Origin: Bidens hawaiensis
Taxonomy: Eukaryota > Streptophyta > Magnoliopsida > Asterales > Asteraceae
DNA: 64,000 nucleotides
Direction of reading: 5' to 3'
Assembly: GCA_021521415.1 (NCBI GenBank)
Contig: JAIQDT010000106.1
Coordinates: 379,501-443,500 of the forward strand
Shown: positions 12,233 through 22,879 of the stretch, one piece after another
How positions within the stretch are numbered: position 1 is the stretch's first letter
Layout of the letters: the number at the start of each line of letters is the position of its first letter
Notes under the pieces: generated by a model
The model's input: only the letters and a program-made list of their open reading frames with translations
Told to the model about the DNA's origin: nothing
Database searches by the model: none
Position numbers and translations under genes: made by a program

Positions 12233-13763
12233 ATGGCTTCAACATTCACCTCCAACGATGACACCTCATTGTTCAACTTTGTCGTGAAAGACGGTAACGG
12301 TGTCAAAGGTCTAGTGGACTCAGGCCTAACCGAGGTACCCAGTCGGTACATCCAACCACCCCACCATCGAATCAACAAGGAACTCGCAGCCGAGTCACTT
12401 GCAAACATGACCATTGATCTATCTGAGCTAGATGGTCCCAACCATGACCAAGTGGCCAAGGCCATTACCCATGCTGCTGAAACCCTTGGGTTCTTCCAGG
12501 TGGTGAACCATGGTGTGCCGTTGGAGCTCCTTGACTCGCTTAAAGCTGCGGCTCACAAGTTTTTCGCTCAACCGGCTGAAAAGAAGGCGGTGTATCTTAA
12601 GGGGGTTAGCCCTAGTCCCGTGGTCAAGTACGGGACTAGCTTTGTACCTGAGAAAGAAAAGGCTTTGGAGTGGAAAGACTATGTTAGCATGACATACACA
12701 AATGATGCTGATGCTCTTGAGTTTTGGCCTAGTGAATGCAAGTAAGAATCCTAAATTAGTTGTTTATGTATCTATAATTTTATTTGTACACACCTTAGGC
12801 AAATTCCATATCAGTCATGGACGAGACATATGTTGAATTGTAAGGAATAACGAATATTAAATATCACCAACGTGTTTTAGAAGCAATAACTATGGATCAA
12901 GAACTCAACAGCTAATTGTACGTGCTTGAGTGGGATAGTACTAGGATGGTGACTTCCTAGGCAGTTTTCACTCGGACAACAAAAAACAAATATGTTAGCT
13001 TATTGTGGACAAAACGAACAATATAGTTTGGTATGAGATGCCGAATGTTACATTGTTTTTTTTGTGATGATACTTTTTATCCATCTTTTTGTAGGGATGT
13101 AGCTCTCGAGTACTTAAAGACGTCAACAGAGATGGTGAAAAAACTGCTACAAACACTCATTGAGAATCTTGGAGTAAAATTCAACGACTCAAGGCTCGAA
13201 GAACTTGTAGGCTTTAGGATGGTGAACATGAACTTCTACCCAACTTGTCCAAACCCTGAGCTAACTGTTGGTGTGGGCCGTCACTCGGATATGGGCACAC
13301 TAACCATGCTCCTACAAGACGGCATTGGTGGATTATATGTGAAGAAAGGTGAAAATGCATCACCAGAAGACGAAGAGTGGATTGAGATTCCACCCATCGA
13401 CGGTGCTTTGGTCATCAACGTTGGTGATACTCTACAGGTAAAATTAAAAACTGATAGTGCCCCCTTTGGTTAAACGCACCATCTCGCAAATTTTATTAAT
13501 TCTTGGCGTGTTTTTGTCAGATTTTAAGCAATGGGAGGTACAAAAGTGCAGAACACAGAGTGCGAACCACAAGCACCGAGTCAAGGGTCTCGGTCCCAAT
13601 ATTCAACGCCCCATCGCCTGTTGTGAAAATCGGACCGTTGGCTGAGCTAGTGGCTCGTGATGGGATGGCTCGATATAGAAAAGTTATATTTCAAGAGTAC
13701 ATGAACAATTTCTTTGCAAATTCTCATGATGGAAAGAAGTCCCTTGATTTTGCTTCTGCTTGA
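12233..13763 (+). CDS. 2-oxoglutarate/Fe(II) dioxygenase, feruloyl-CoA 6'-hydroxylase type (copy A, intact)
   Basis: Three exons (12233-12741, 13095-13437, 13521-13763) join to 364 residues; feruloyl-CoA 6'-hydroxylase of Arabidopsis is about 361. All introns are GT-AG and in phase. The N-terminal DIOX_N part includes GNGVKGLVDSGLTEVPSRYI and GFFQVVNHGVP. The iron ligands are His233 and Asp235 (GRHSD) and His296 (EHR); the 2-oxoglutarate contacts are Arg306 and Ser308 (RVS). The family hydroxylates feruloyl- or coumaroyl-CoA at the ortho position in the cytosol, after which the product closes to scopoletin or umbelliferone. Substrate cannot be read from sequence; other coumarin-related hydroxylases belong to the same clade. 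It is the first of three tandem copies and the only one without damage. Intron 1 contains a Cassandra-type solo LTR. Confidence 0.9.
12785..13052 (+). mobile_element. Degenerate Cassandra TRIM solo LTR in intron 1 of copy A
   Basis: It starts TGTACACACC (a decayed TGTAACACCC) and ends TGTTACA. Inside is a 5S-rRNA-like stretch: 'gtgcttgagtgggatagtac' then 'taggatggtgact', to be compared with the plant 5S internal promoter text 'gtgcttgggcgagagtagta'. Cassandra LTRs are known for such 5S-derived sequence. A better preserved relative is at 49916-50190. It lies wholly within the intron and leaves the splice sites intact. Confidence 0.7.
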
Positions 13764-14368
13764 TGAGATCAAAATGGAGTTTGTTGTGTGCAATAAAAGA
13801 CTTTATGCCAAATAAAACATCATGTTTTCTTTAAACTTTTCTCTTTTAGTTTATATGAACTCAACCATTTTTTTATATTTATTTTGTCAACATACATGCT
13901 AATACTTAACATGCATGTATTTATGGTTAAATGTTACTTGTTGAGAATTGCTATTATGAGACCCCTGAAACTATGTTACCTGACCTGAAGGGTATGTATA
14001 CATATTGTGATATTTACAATATGTAATATGAATATGAAACAATACTAATGGTCCACTTATGATTTTAATAACTGAATTTTGTGATTTGGTTATTATAATA
14101 TAAAACAGAAATCATACCGAATCCAACCGCCACGAATACTCAATCTTGTGTCTGCATATATAATTTTTAGTTGTGATTAGTTCACAAACTTGGTAATAAG
14201 CAGCTTCAATATTATCATATTGATGAGATTTAATATATGAACAAAGACTGAGTCTGAGATGCTCACTGAATTAAAGACGCCGATTTGTATTAGGTTAATT
14301 TAATTAATGATATTTTAAAAATCTAGAAAATGTTAAAATGTCAATTCATTGTCATTTGTCAAGTTATG
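13764..14368. other. Spacer between dioxygenase copies A and B
   Basis: The first ~80 bases are the 3' UTR of copy A, with 'caataaaaga' as a possible polyadenylation signal near 13790. The rest is AT-rich and no gene is seen. Confidence 0.55.
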
Positions 14369-14505
14369 AGGCCAGGACCAAGCCTTAACTACATAAATAA
14401 ATATTGTAACATGATCTATAAATTAATAACATGAACACTATGCATATATGCTAGAGATATATACTGAGGAGATCACTACATTAATTTTCAGTTCTTATTT
14501 CTCAA

Positions 14506-16065
14506 ATGGCTCCAACTCTCTACTTCAATGACGAGACCTCACTGCTCAACTTTGTCGTGAAAGACGGTAACGGTGTCAAAGGTCTTGTGGACTCAGGCCT
14601 AACTGAGGTACCAAGCCGATACATCCAACCGCCCCAGAATCGAATAAACAAGGAACATGCTGCCGAGTCACTTGAACACATGACCATTGATCTATCTGAG
14701 CTAGATGGTCCCAACCATGACCAAGTGTCCAAGGCCATTACCCATGCTGCTGAAACCCTTGGGTTCTTCCAAGTGGTGAACCATGGTGTCCCATTGGAGC
14801 TCCTTGACTCGCTTAAAGCAGCCGCACATAGCTTTTTCGCTCAACCGGTTGAAAAGAAGGTTGTGTATCTTAAGGGGGTTAGCCCTAGTCCCATGGTCTA
14901 TTATGGGACTAGCTTTGTTCCTGAGAAAGAAAAGGCTTTGGAGTGGAGGGATTATGTTACCATGCCATACACAAGTGATGATGATGCTTGTTAGTATTGG
15001 CCTACTGAATTCAAGTAAGAATCCTAAATTACTTGTCCTTTTTATTATTAGTTTCTTCGGTCTCTATGTAACAACCTAAATAAATCTCTCACTGACCCGT
15101 GGTTAGAAGAGATGTTGGGTTTGCAAGGAATACCGGATCTTAAATATCACCAACATGTTTTGGGCGTAATATTATGGATTAATGGAGAACTTCATATATA
15201 TATATATATAGTGTTCTCAAGTGGATAAAACATAAAATATTGGTAAAAACAATACGTGTACCTTATTGTGAATAAAACATAATATTGGTTTTATGAGATG
15301 CTAAAGATATCATTCTTTTTGTTGCAATCGTACTCCATTGATCTTTTTGTAGAGATGTTGCACTCAAGTACCTAAAAACATCGACCGAGATGGTGAAAAA
15401 GCTACAACAAACACTCATCAGGAGTCTTGGAGTAGAGCCCGATCACTCAAGGGTTGATGAACTTGTAGGTTTTAGGGTAGTTAATGTGAACTTCTACCCA
15501 GCTTGTCCAAGCCCCGAGCTAACCGTTGGTGCAGGCCGTCACTCGGATATGGGCATGCTAACCGTCCTCCTACAAGACGACATTGGCGGATTGTTCGTGA
15601 AGAGGTGAAAATGCATCGTCTGAAGATGAAGAGTGGATTGAGATTCCATCCATCCATGGTGCTTTGGTCATCAACATTGGTGATTCACTACAGGTTAAAT
15701 TGAAATATTGAGCGAGCCCATTGACTAAACTCAAAAAATTAAGTTTTATTATAGTTGGTTTTTTAAGAGGTAAAAATATGTCCTCTCTTATATTTTATTA
15801 ATTCTTGGTGTTTCTATGTCAGATTCTAAGCAACGGGAGGTACAAAAGTGCAGAACACAGAGTACGGACCACAAGCACCAAGTCAAGGGTCTCGATCCCA
15901 TTATTCATTGCCCCGTTGCCTGTTGCTAAAATTTGACCATTGCCTGAGTTGGTGGCTCGTGATGGGGTGGCTCGATATAGAGATGTAACGTTTCATGAAT
16001 ACATGAACAACTTCTTTGCAAAATCTCTTGATGGAAAGAGGTCTCTTGATTTTGCTTCTATTTGA
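14506..16065 (+). pseudogene. Dioxygenase copy B (feruloyl-CoA 6'-hydroxylase type), three inactivating lesions
   Basis: The exon layout matches copy A (14506-15014, 15353-15693, 15823-16065) and similarity is very high. Three breaks are visible against copy A. First, the codon pair for Leu-Glu before the FW motif has become TGT TAG, a stop at 14992-14994. Second, two bases are missing after GGLFVK (about 15603), which shifts the frame and stops at 15606-15608. Third, a Gly codon in exon 3 has become TGA (15934-15936). The iron-binding HSD is still encoded in exon 2, but no long protein can be made. The promoter block and intron 1 transposon are shared with copy A, so this is a recent tandem duplicate that then decayed. 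Confidence 0.92.
15067..15316 (+). mobile_element. Degenerate Cassandra TRIM solo LTR in intron 1 of copy B
   Basis: It begins TGTAACAACC and aligns along its length with the solo LTR in intron 1 of copy A, sharing 'aggaata-c-g-atcttaaatatcaccaac-tgtttt'. The 5S-like centre is partly replaced by a tatata run (15196-15211). It occupies the same intron position as in copy A, so the insertion predates the A/B duplication. Confidence 0.65.
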
Positions 16066-16289
16066 TGAGATTGAAAGTCATTTTATTGTTATGTAACTTT
16101 TCCATCTATCATGTATCTATATTAATATTGGTGTTTGAGAATTCGTGTAATGAATAAACTTTTCCCATCTATCATGATAAAATCTTCTTCATATGTAGTG
16201 GTGGAACTTAAACATTTAAATAATTAGGGCCTGAAAATAAATCATAGGTTTGGTCTTTCAGATTAGGTCATTAGGAGGGCCACAACCAA

Positions 16290-16440
16290 ATATCATCATC
16301 ATCATCGTACTCAGTATATCCCACCAATAGCAATGCTATGGCAGGGTCTGAGGAGGGTAAGATGTAGACAGTCTTACCTCTATCCCATAGGGATAGAGAG
16401 GCTGCTTCCGGTGAGACCCCCGGCTCGATAATGTTTAAGT
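16290..16440 (-). mobile_element. 5'-truncated RTE-type LINE, 3' tail only
   Basis: Read on the minus strand, the text runs 'cgagccgggggtctcaccgg', then a 'ctacatcttaccctcc' block, then '-attggtgggatatactgag', and finishes in a (gat)n run at 16292-16307. This resembles the 3' untranslated tail of plant RTE LINEs, also found at 57870-58230 behind a reverse transcriptase fragment. No coding sequence is left. Confidence 0.65.
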
Positions 16441-16702
16441 TCCACCAAATATAACTATTATTTAAACCTAATGAGCTAATACTCGTGCGTCTAAGAAAAA
16501 AAATCATAAAGGGCCAAGTCCAATTCTCGTCACTTCGCCAATCATATGATAATAGCAGGTGTGGTATTACAAACAATAAAAACCAAAACAACAATCACAC
16601 AACAAACTAGTTATGAATCTAAAACAAGCTAAAAGAAATTTAAAATACAGAATATGTGTCGTTGCTTCATTAATTAATTTGAGCACGAAACTATAAGCAT
16701 CA

Positions 16703-16774
16703 GGATCTGTGGCGCAATGGTAGCGCGTCTGACTCCAGATCAGAAGGTTGCGTGTTCGATTCACGTCAGGTTCA
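16703..16774 (+). tRNA. tRNA-Trp(CCA): tRNA-Trp (anticodon CCA)
   Basis: The 72 bases fold as a cloverleaf. The acceptor GGATCTG pairs with CAGGTTC with wobble pairs. The D arm is GCGC..GCGC. The anticodon arm TCTGA-CTCCAGA-TCAGA shows CCA. The T arm is GCGTG-TTCGATT-CACGT. Box A (TGGCGCAATGG) and box B (GGTTGCGTGTTCGATTC) for RNA polymerase III are internal. A T-run (gtttttttac, from about 16777) follows as terminator. It has no intron and no encoded CCA end, as usual for nuclear tRNA genes. It is nearly identical to the Arabidopsis nuclear tRNA-Trp as I recall it. It lies between dioxygenase copies B and C. Confidence 0.95.
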
Positions 16775-16779
16775 ATGTT

Positions 16780-17642
16780 TTTTTACTTTTAGATATTGTA
16801 TCTTTTATGCGATCAATGTCAGCAGCTTAGGTAATACTTGGACATATGATTAAAGGTACACTGGTTTTTTGTTTTTGATATTCTTCTCAAGAGTAGAATG
16901 AGTGGGTCCGGTTAGTGACGCATCAAAACAGGTGCGGGTAGACTGAGTTCTTGTCAAATCAAACCATTTTATAAACAAGTTTTAATTCGATTTAGGTTTA
17001 TATTTCTTTTAGAAAAAAAAATAGGGATCAAAAGTTAGGGTCATCCGCTATATATTTTTAAGTTGTAAGTTTTATAACAATGACCTAAACTAGCGTGTTA
17101 TACCATTCATGTAGAATCGAAATGGAATTCATATAACTTAAATAAATCTAAATGAACGCATAAGCATCGTCTTTTATCCGGTCATCTTATTTCTTGATCA
17201 ATTAACACGAAAAATTTACTAATGTCAAATTATGCTAATATGATTCAAACTTGTTTCAACTTCTTATATGGTCTGAGGTAAAAAGTTGAGTTCTCATGGA
17301 CTGGCAATATTGACAAAACTTAAGGCGGTTTTTTTGTTAATTAATATTATATAACAGTAACTAGAATTAAAAAAAAACAATAAATACTGTATTACTAAAA
17401 GATAGGACGTTTTTTTATTCATATTCATGCACTTAACTCAAAAAATTACAGAAGACAGAAAAGTAAATAAATAATTAAGTTCAAAACATTTATATTTTAT
17501 ATTATAAACAGGCAGTCTCTCATGACCAGAGTCCAAGAATGACTATATATATGTCCATGTTTGAGATACTAGGACATACAACAACTAAATAATAAAAAAA
17601 AATTAATAATTTTATATCATAAGGTTACTTTGATCGAAATTA
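16780..17642. other. Intergenic region upstream of dioxygenase copy C
   Basis: AT-rich, with no gene. A tatatatat run at 17543-17551 lies ~95 bases before the copy C start and could be a TATA element. It shows no visible similarity to the promoter block of copies A and B. Confidence 0.5.
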
Positions 17643-19407
17643 ATGGCTTCCGGTTTCAATGATGATAACTCGTTGTTCAACTTTCTCGTAAAAGACGGCA
17701 ATGGTGTCAAAGGTCTGGTCGACTTGGGTCTCACAGAGGTACCAGGACGATACATCCAGCCGCCACACCACCGAATCAACAAGGAACAAGTTGCTAGTTC
17801 ACTCGAAAATGTGACCATTGATCTATCTGAGCTTGATGGTCCCAACCATGACCAAGTGGTCAATGCCATTGTTCATGCATCTGAAACTCTAGGCTTCTTC
17901 GGTGTGCCGTTGGAAGTGCTCCATTCGCTTAAAGCGGCAGCCCACCGGTTTTTTGATCAACCGGCTGAAAAGAAGGCGGTGTATCTCAAGGGGGTTAGTC
18001 CTAGCCCCTTGGTCAAGTATGGGACTAGTTTTGTTCCTGAGAATGAGAAGGCTTTGGAGTGGAAAGACTATGTTAGCATGAGGTATACTAATGATGCGGA
18101 TGCTCATGAGTTTTGGCCTAATGACTGCAAGTAAGAGTTTATATAGTTGACATATATACATATTATGCTTGAAAAATCATTATGTTTTTGACAAGTGTCC
18201 ATTGACGGAACTTAATATTAATCTTGACCCATTCTGCTGCCACATGTAAAAGTAGTATTTTGTGTGGTTTGTCATGTGAAAACTTTCTAGTTGAGCGAAA
18301 AAAATTTTAAATTAAAAACAAGAAAAGTAAAATGATACTTTTGTAAAAGGAAAGAGAAGAGACTATTTAATGTTTGTGTTTTGTAGGGAGGTGGTGTTGG
18401 AGTACATGAAGACGTCATCGGGGATGGTGCGAAAGTTGTTACAAGCACTCATCGGGAACCTTGGGGTAAAGCTAGACGAGTCAAGGCTCCATGAACTTAC
18501 AGGTTTTAATTTGGTGAACATGAACTTCTACCCGGCTTGTCCTAACCCCGACCTAACCGTTGGATGCAGATACGCTAACCGTTCTTCTACAAGACGGCAT
18601 TGGTGGATTGTACGTGAAAAAGGTTGAAAATGATTCACCGGGAGATGAAGTGTGGATTGAGATTCCACCCAAGGATGGGGCTTTGGTCATTAACGTTGGT
18701 GATTCACTACAGGTTAGATTTCACGTGCAGAAAAAAAAAGTGAAAATAACAATTAAAACTATATTGGTAAATAACGTTTTAGGTTTGGATTAAATACAAA
18801 TTAAATTAATACATTAAACATGTGAATCAAGTAATTATATATATATATATGTAAACTTGTATGTATAATTACACCATTTGATTCGCATATTTAATACATT
18901 TTTTTTGGGTTGTACATTAACTTTTCCCTAATTTTTTATATTTTTAAAAGAATTAAAAACCAGATGTCTTAATATAAAGATATTATAATTATGATAAAGA
19001 TAACTAAAGGTAATCAGCTAATATATCAACAACTATCAGAAAATTAATTCGAGAGATACAATAATATGAAACAAAGCATATCATGGATAAATCATATAAT
19101 ATATTAATGTTAATAGATAATTAACTAGGTTAACACATGCAAAAACTAAACTTAATGTTTATGTAGATATTAAGCAATGGGAGGTACAAAAGTGCAGAAC
19201 ATAGAGTACGAACCACAAACGTCGAGTCAAGAGTGTCAGTCCCATTATTCACTGCCCACGGCGAAAGTTGGACCATTTCCCGAGCTGGTGGCTCGAGACG
19301 GGGTGGCTAAATATAAGGAGATGTTATATGAAGAGTACGTGAAAAACTTTTTGAAGAAATCTCTTGATGGAAAGAAGTCACTTGATTTAGTATCTACGAC
19401 AGTTTGA
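17643..19407 (+). pseudogene. Dioxygenase copy C (feruloyl-CoA 6'-hydroxylase type), iron-binding motif deleted
   Basis: Exons correspond to 17643-18130, 18387-18712 and 19167-19407. Compared with copy A, 15 bases are missing in exon 1, removing QVVNH from the GFFQVVNHGVP motif (near 17900) while keeping frame. In exon 2, 17 bases are missing (about 18563-18573). This removes the GRHSD segment with two iron ligands and shifts the frame, giving a stop near 18627. In exon 3, about 8 bases are missing near 19255-19262, a second frameshift; the His-Arg and RVS region is upstream of it and the C-terminal LVARDG segment is in the other frame. It is more diverged than B, and its first intron lacks the Cassandra LTR, so it split off earlier. 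It cannot yield an active dioxygenase. Confidence 0.92.
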
Positions 19408-19549
19408 GACAAATTCCTCATATAAATATTCTATCCTTTTAATGAGAAAGAATTTTTTGCGTGTAATAATTGAATTCGAACCTATACAAGCCAGTCCAAA
19501 GTTCAAAAAAGACTTTAAACAGTTTATTATAAAAAGTATAACGATGGTA

Positions 19550-20010
19550 TTTCCCCCTCCCTGTCCATGACTACTCGTAGCATGGCGGGTATTTCCAAAC
19601 CTAAACATCATTTTAATCTCAACACTATTCCCACCATCTCTCACATCACTCGTCGGCTCGTCCGTGTGACGCCTCCTTGGTTTGGAGAAAGGCCATGAAC
19701 GATGAGTTTCGTGCCATTATCGAAAATAGGGCTTGAGATTTACTACCAAAATAAACCTAATATGAATATTTTACGCAATATGTGGATTTTCAGACATAAA
19801 AAGTAATTCCCATCACACACTTGAGCAATATAAAGCTCGCCTAGTTTGTGGTGACATGTCCCAACAGGTCGGTGTCGATTGTGGTGAAACCAGCTCGGTT
19901 GTCAAACCATGCTAAGCTTGGCCAATTCAACAACTTGATATAAAAAAATTGTCTTATTTCATGGCAACCTCAATGAGACAGTTTACATGCATCAACCATT
20001 CAACCTAAAT
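19550..20010 (+). pseudogene. Copia-type retrotransposon polymerase remnant
   Basis: Conceptual translation in shifting frames gives typical Copia pieces in order: MTTRSMAGISKPK (from 19567), then a segment like W..AMNDEF.AIIEN (about 19683-19730), then MW.FRHKK (about 19775), then YKARLVCGDMSQQVGVDCGE (from about 19830) and WPIQQLDIKK (about 19920). These fit the integrase-reverse transcriptase junction and the start of the reverse transcriptase domain. Stops and frameshifts break it several times, and neither the catalytic YVDD region nor the LTRs are nearby. It is an old fragment. Confidence 0.8.
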
Positions 20011-20248
20011 AGTTATTTTATATATAAGTAGCGTTATATTAAAAACATTACATGTTTTTACAAAAAAGTAATCATGAATCTCTCTATATATACATACATG
20101 TTGATTGTTGAAACCTTTATCCCGAATTCTTCTCTCTATCTATCGACCCAATAAACAAATATCTTATTATTCAAATGTGCCAATTCGATTTTTAACGATG
20201 TTAAAGGGTTGTGCACGAATGGAGATCCAAGACAGGATATGATATTAT

Positions 20249-22199
20249 GTGTGTCGGATTAAGCAACATTACAAGATGACTCAACAGGCTCAAAATGAAA
20301 TGCCAACAGGAAATAGCAAGCTAAAGATGGTAGCCAATGAGACGCGCAAACACGGGGATTCAGAAATCGTTGCCAAGGTTTACACGTTCCAGGACCTTGC
20401 CCATGCAACTGAAAACTTTAACCCCGAGTTGCTTGTGGGCAAAGGCGGGTTTGGGAGGGTCTACAAGGGCCGTCTCCGAAACAAAAACCAGGTAAGCTTT
20501 AGATGATCATTTGGAGATCTTATATGTTTTTGGAAAATGACCCACGTGTCATTTGACTGGTTAATACCGACAAAATGTTCATTTGACCAACCAATTCTTA
20601 AAATGCGTCAACCCAATCACTTTCTAATTGTTACTTGACTAAATTTTTAACCAATTAGGTTCCGCAATTTGTCCAAAAAGTCTCGTCGAAAGCCACAAAA
20701 ATCTCGTCATGCGCCTACATAATCCTGCCGGCTAGTGGCTTGACGTTTTTATGACACTTAGCAAAATCTGGTTAGTTAAAATTTTCGTCGAGAATCGTTA
20801 AAAAGTGATCATGTCAAACAAGTTTCATGGTGAATATTAATTATGGGAATATGGTTGGTCAAATGGGCATTTTGTTGACATTAACCTCTCAAATAGACAT
20901 TTTGGTCACTATCACTATTATTTTATGACCAAGTGGTTTTAGTTTTTTGAGGCCATTTGTAAAACTAGACAACTCGCTTATGTTAAACCCAATTTCATGC
21001 AAGTTTCACCAATTTCGCCTGCATGTGAAGCGAAGTCACCTAGTTATAATATTTAATTTCTTTTCCTTTCTTCTGAATCCGCTCCACCTGCACGTGAAAT
21101 TGGTGCATATTGCGTGAATTCACTTGTACCGAATTGTGGCTCACGTGCTCGTTATGTGGTTTCATGTGTAGGTTTTCGCGGTGAAACAACTTGACATGAT
21201 CGGAGTACAAGGAGGGAATCGTGAGTTCTTAGCGGAGGTTCTAACACTCGGTCGCATTCACCACCCGAACCTAGTCAATCTTGTCGGATATTGTGTGAAT
21301 GGTCATCAAAGGTTATTGGTCTATGAATACATGAAAAATGGTTCATTGGAAGAACACTTGTTTGGTATATTCAATTTCATATAGAATGTATGTGTTCTAA
21401 GTAACTTATGTGTCATTTGATTTATAATCATTTTTTTCTGAAGATTTGGATGAGAAGAAAGCTCCTATTGATTGGCATACGAGGATGGTGATAGCTAAAG
21501 GAGTAGCCAAGGGCTTGTACACTTGCATGACGTGGCCAACCCTCCGATTATTTATCAAGATCTAAGACCTATAAATGTATTACTTGATGATGACATGAAT
21601 CCTAAGATATCAGATTTTGGTCCAGCTAAGTTTGGTCGGAAAAAAGGGGATGGTCATATCACGACTAGAGTGATAGGTGCTTATGGTTATTCTTCTCCCG
21701 AGTATGCAATGACTGGAGAATTAACAACAAAATCAGATGTTTATAGCTTCAGGGTTGTATTCCTGGAGTTAATCTCAGGGAGAAAAGTAATCGATAACAA
21801 AAGACCTACCGAAGAGCAAAACTCATTATTTGAGTAAGTTTTATATACGTTATAATAGGTTATAATAGGAAATACGCATACATGTGGGGTCCACACTAAA
21901 AATATGTATTGTTTATGTATTTTCCGGTTTTATATTTAATAAAACTAAAATATGACTCGTATGATATTTCTCGATTGTAGGCAAAGCCTTTGTTTAAAGA
22001 ACATAGTAAGATTCCAATGGTGGCTGATCCGTTGCTAAAGGGAAATTACCCGATAAAGTGTTTACATCAAGCCGTTGCGATTGCATCAATGTGTCTACAA
22101 GAAGAACCCGTCACGAGGCCATACATGGGTGACGTCGTGGTGACTCTTGAGTACCTAGCCAAGGTTCAGAATGACCACGGACCAAGTAACGTTGATTAA
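20249..22199 (+). pseudogene. Receptor-like cytoplasmic kinase (PBS1/PBL type, RLCK VII) pseudogene
   Basis: Five exon-like blocks follow the PBL gene plan: 20249-20491 (TFQDLAHATENFNPELLVGKGGFGRVYKG, P-loop), 21172-21364 (VFAVKQLD with the ATP lysine, [18 protein letters not shown]), 21444-21837 and 21981-22199 (ADPLLKGNYP, SMCLQEEPVTRPYMGDVV). Family members are cytosolic, often membrane-tethered Ser/Thr kinases in immune and developmental signalling. In the third block one base is missing after AKGL (near 21513), so the frame reaches a stop soon after. The intact frame resumes as [20 protein letters not shown]. The catalytic loop is altered (usual YRDLKSSN has become YQDLRPIN) and YSFGVV is YSFRVV. 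The donor after NSLFE does not rejoin in frame. DFG is kept. A truncated product is possible but kinase activity is unlikely. Confidence 0.8.
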
Positions 22200-22429
22200 T
22201 AGTCATTGGGAGTTGAACGACCATGAACGATATAAATGTACAGCTTTTGACGTAAACAGTACAATTTAGTGTAACATAGTGTAGTTAAAAGAAGAATTTA
22301 CCTTTTTGTTTCCCTTTGAGGCAAAGACTGAACATATAAAAACAAGGTGAATATTTGCAAACATAAGTTTTGAAACCAAAAATACATGTGAGGCGTGTCA
22401 CATTATGCCACCTCTTTCTAAACCTTTGT

Positions 22430-22819
22430 TTAAACCTCAAATTGGTTAATGTCATCTTTAAGGTTCCGGTAACGGAAGCTAGGAATCTTGGTCAACCTAT
22501 GGTGGCGGTTGTCGGCAACGTCTACCATGGTGCACATTCTAGGCATAAACCTACCACTACTGCCACCCTTTCTCTTCACCCTCCGCCACGAAATGGTCAA
22601 GAATCCAAAACCAGTCCAAAAGTTCGAACCATTTCTATCACCGCGATGCTTCTTGTCAGGAGAGTTTTTTGTTGAACACTTGTGATCACCATCGACATCA
22701 CCACTGCTAGTCTCAAGTCTTTTGAAATACTCTATCTCCTTCATCACAAGGTTTCCCACCGTACCTCGTGTGCCTATCTCAATGGGAACATGATCGCCAC
22801 CGGCCGCCTTTTTTGGCAA
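22430..22819 (-). CDS. Small conserved plant protein of unknown function (IEIGTRGTVG family)
   Basis: A single-exon ORF of 129 residues. The N-terminal half carries PIEIGTRGTVGNLVMKEIEY, a motif I associate with a family of short uncharacterised angiosperm proteins. The middle is Ser/Asp/Lys-rich, a basic stretch (SWRRVKRKGG) follows, then RFMPRMCTMVDVA and FRYRNLKDDINQFE near the C-terminus. It has no signal peptide or membrane segment. Low-complexity charge and the absence of catalytic motifs give no function. It lies tail to tail with the kinase pseudogene. The family assignment is from memory. Confidence 0.65.
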   Translation of the reverse strand: MPKKAAGGDHVPIEIGTRGTVGNLVMKEIEYFKRLETSSGDVDGDHKCSTKNSPDKKHRGDRNGSNFWTGFGFLTISWRRVKRKGGSSGRFMPRMCTMVDVADNRHHRLTKIPSFRYRNLKDDINQFEV

Positions 22820-22879
22820 GATGGTGGTGGTTGTGTAGGGGTGGGAAAAGGTTGCTTTTGGTGTATGCTTTGTACATAA

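Noticed and set aside
12229..12465. Antisense ORFs over exon 1 of each dioxygenase copy (also 14520-14738, 17612-17869)
   Set aside because: They mirror the conserved sense exon, and the sense frame carries the family motifs.
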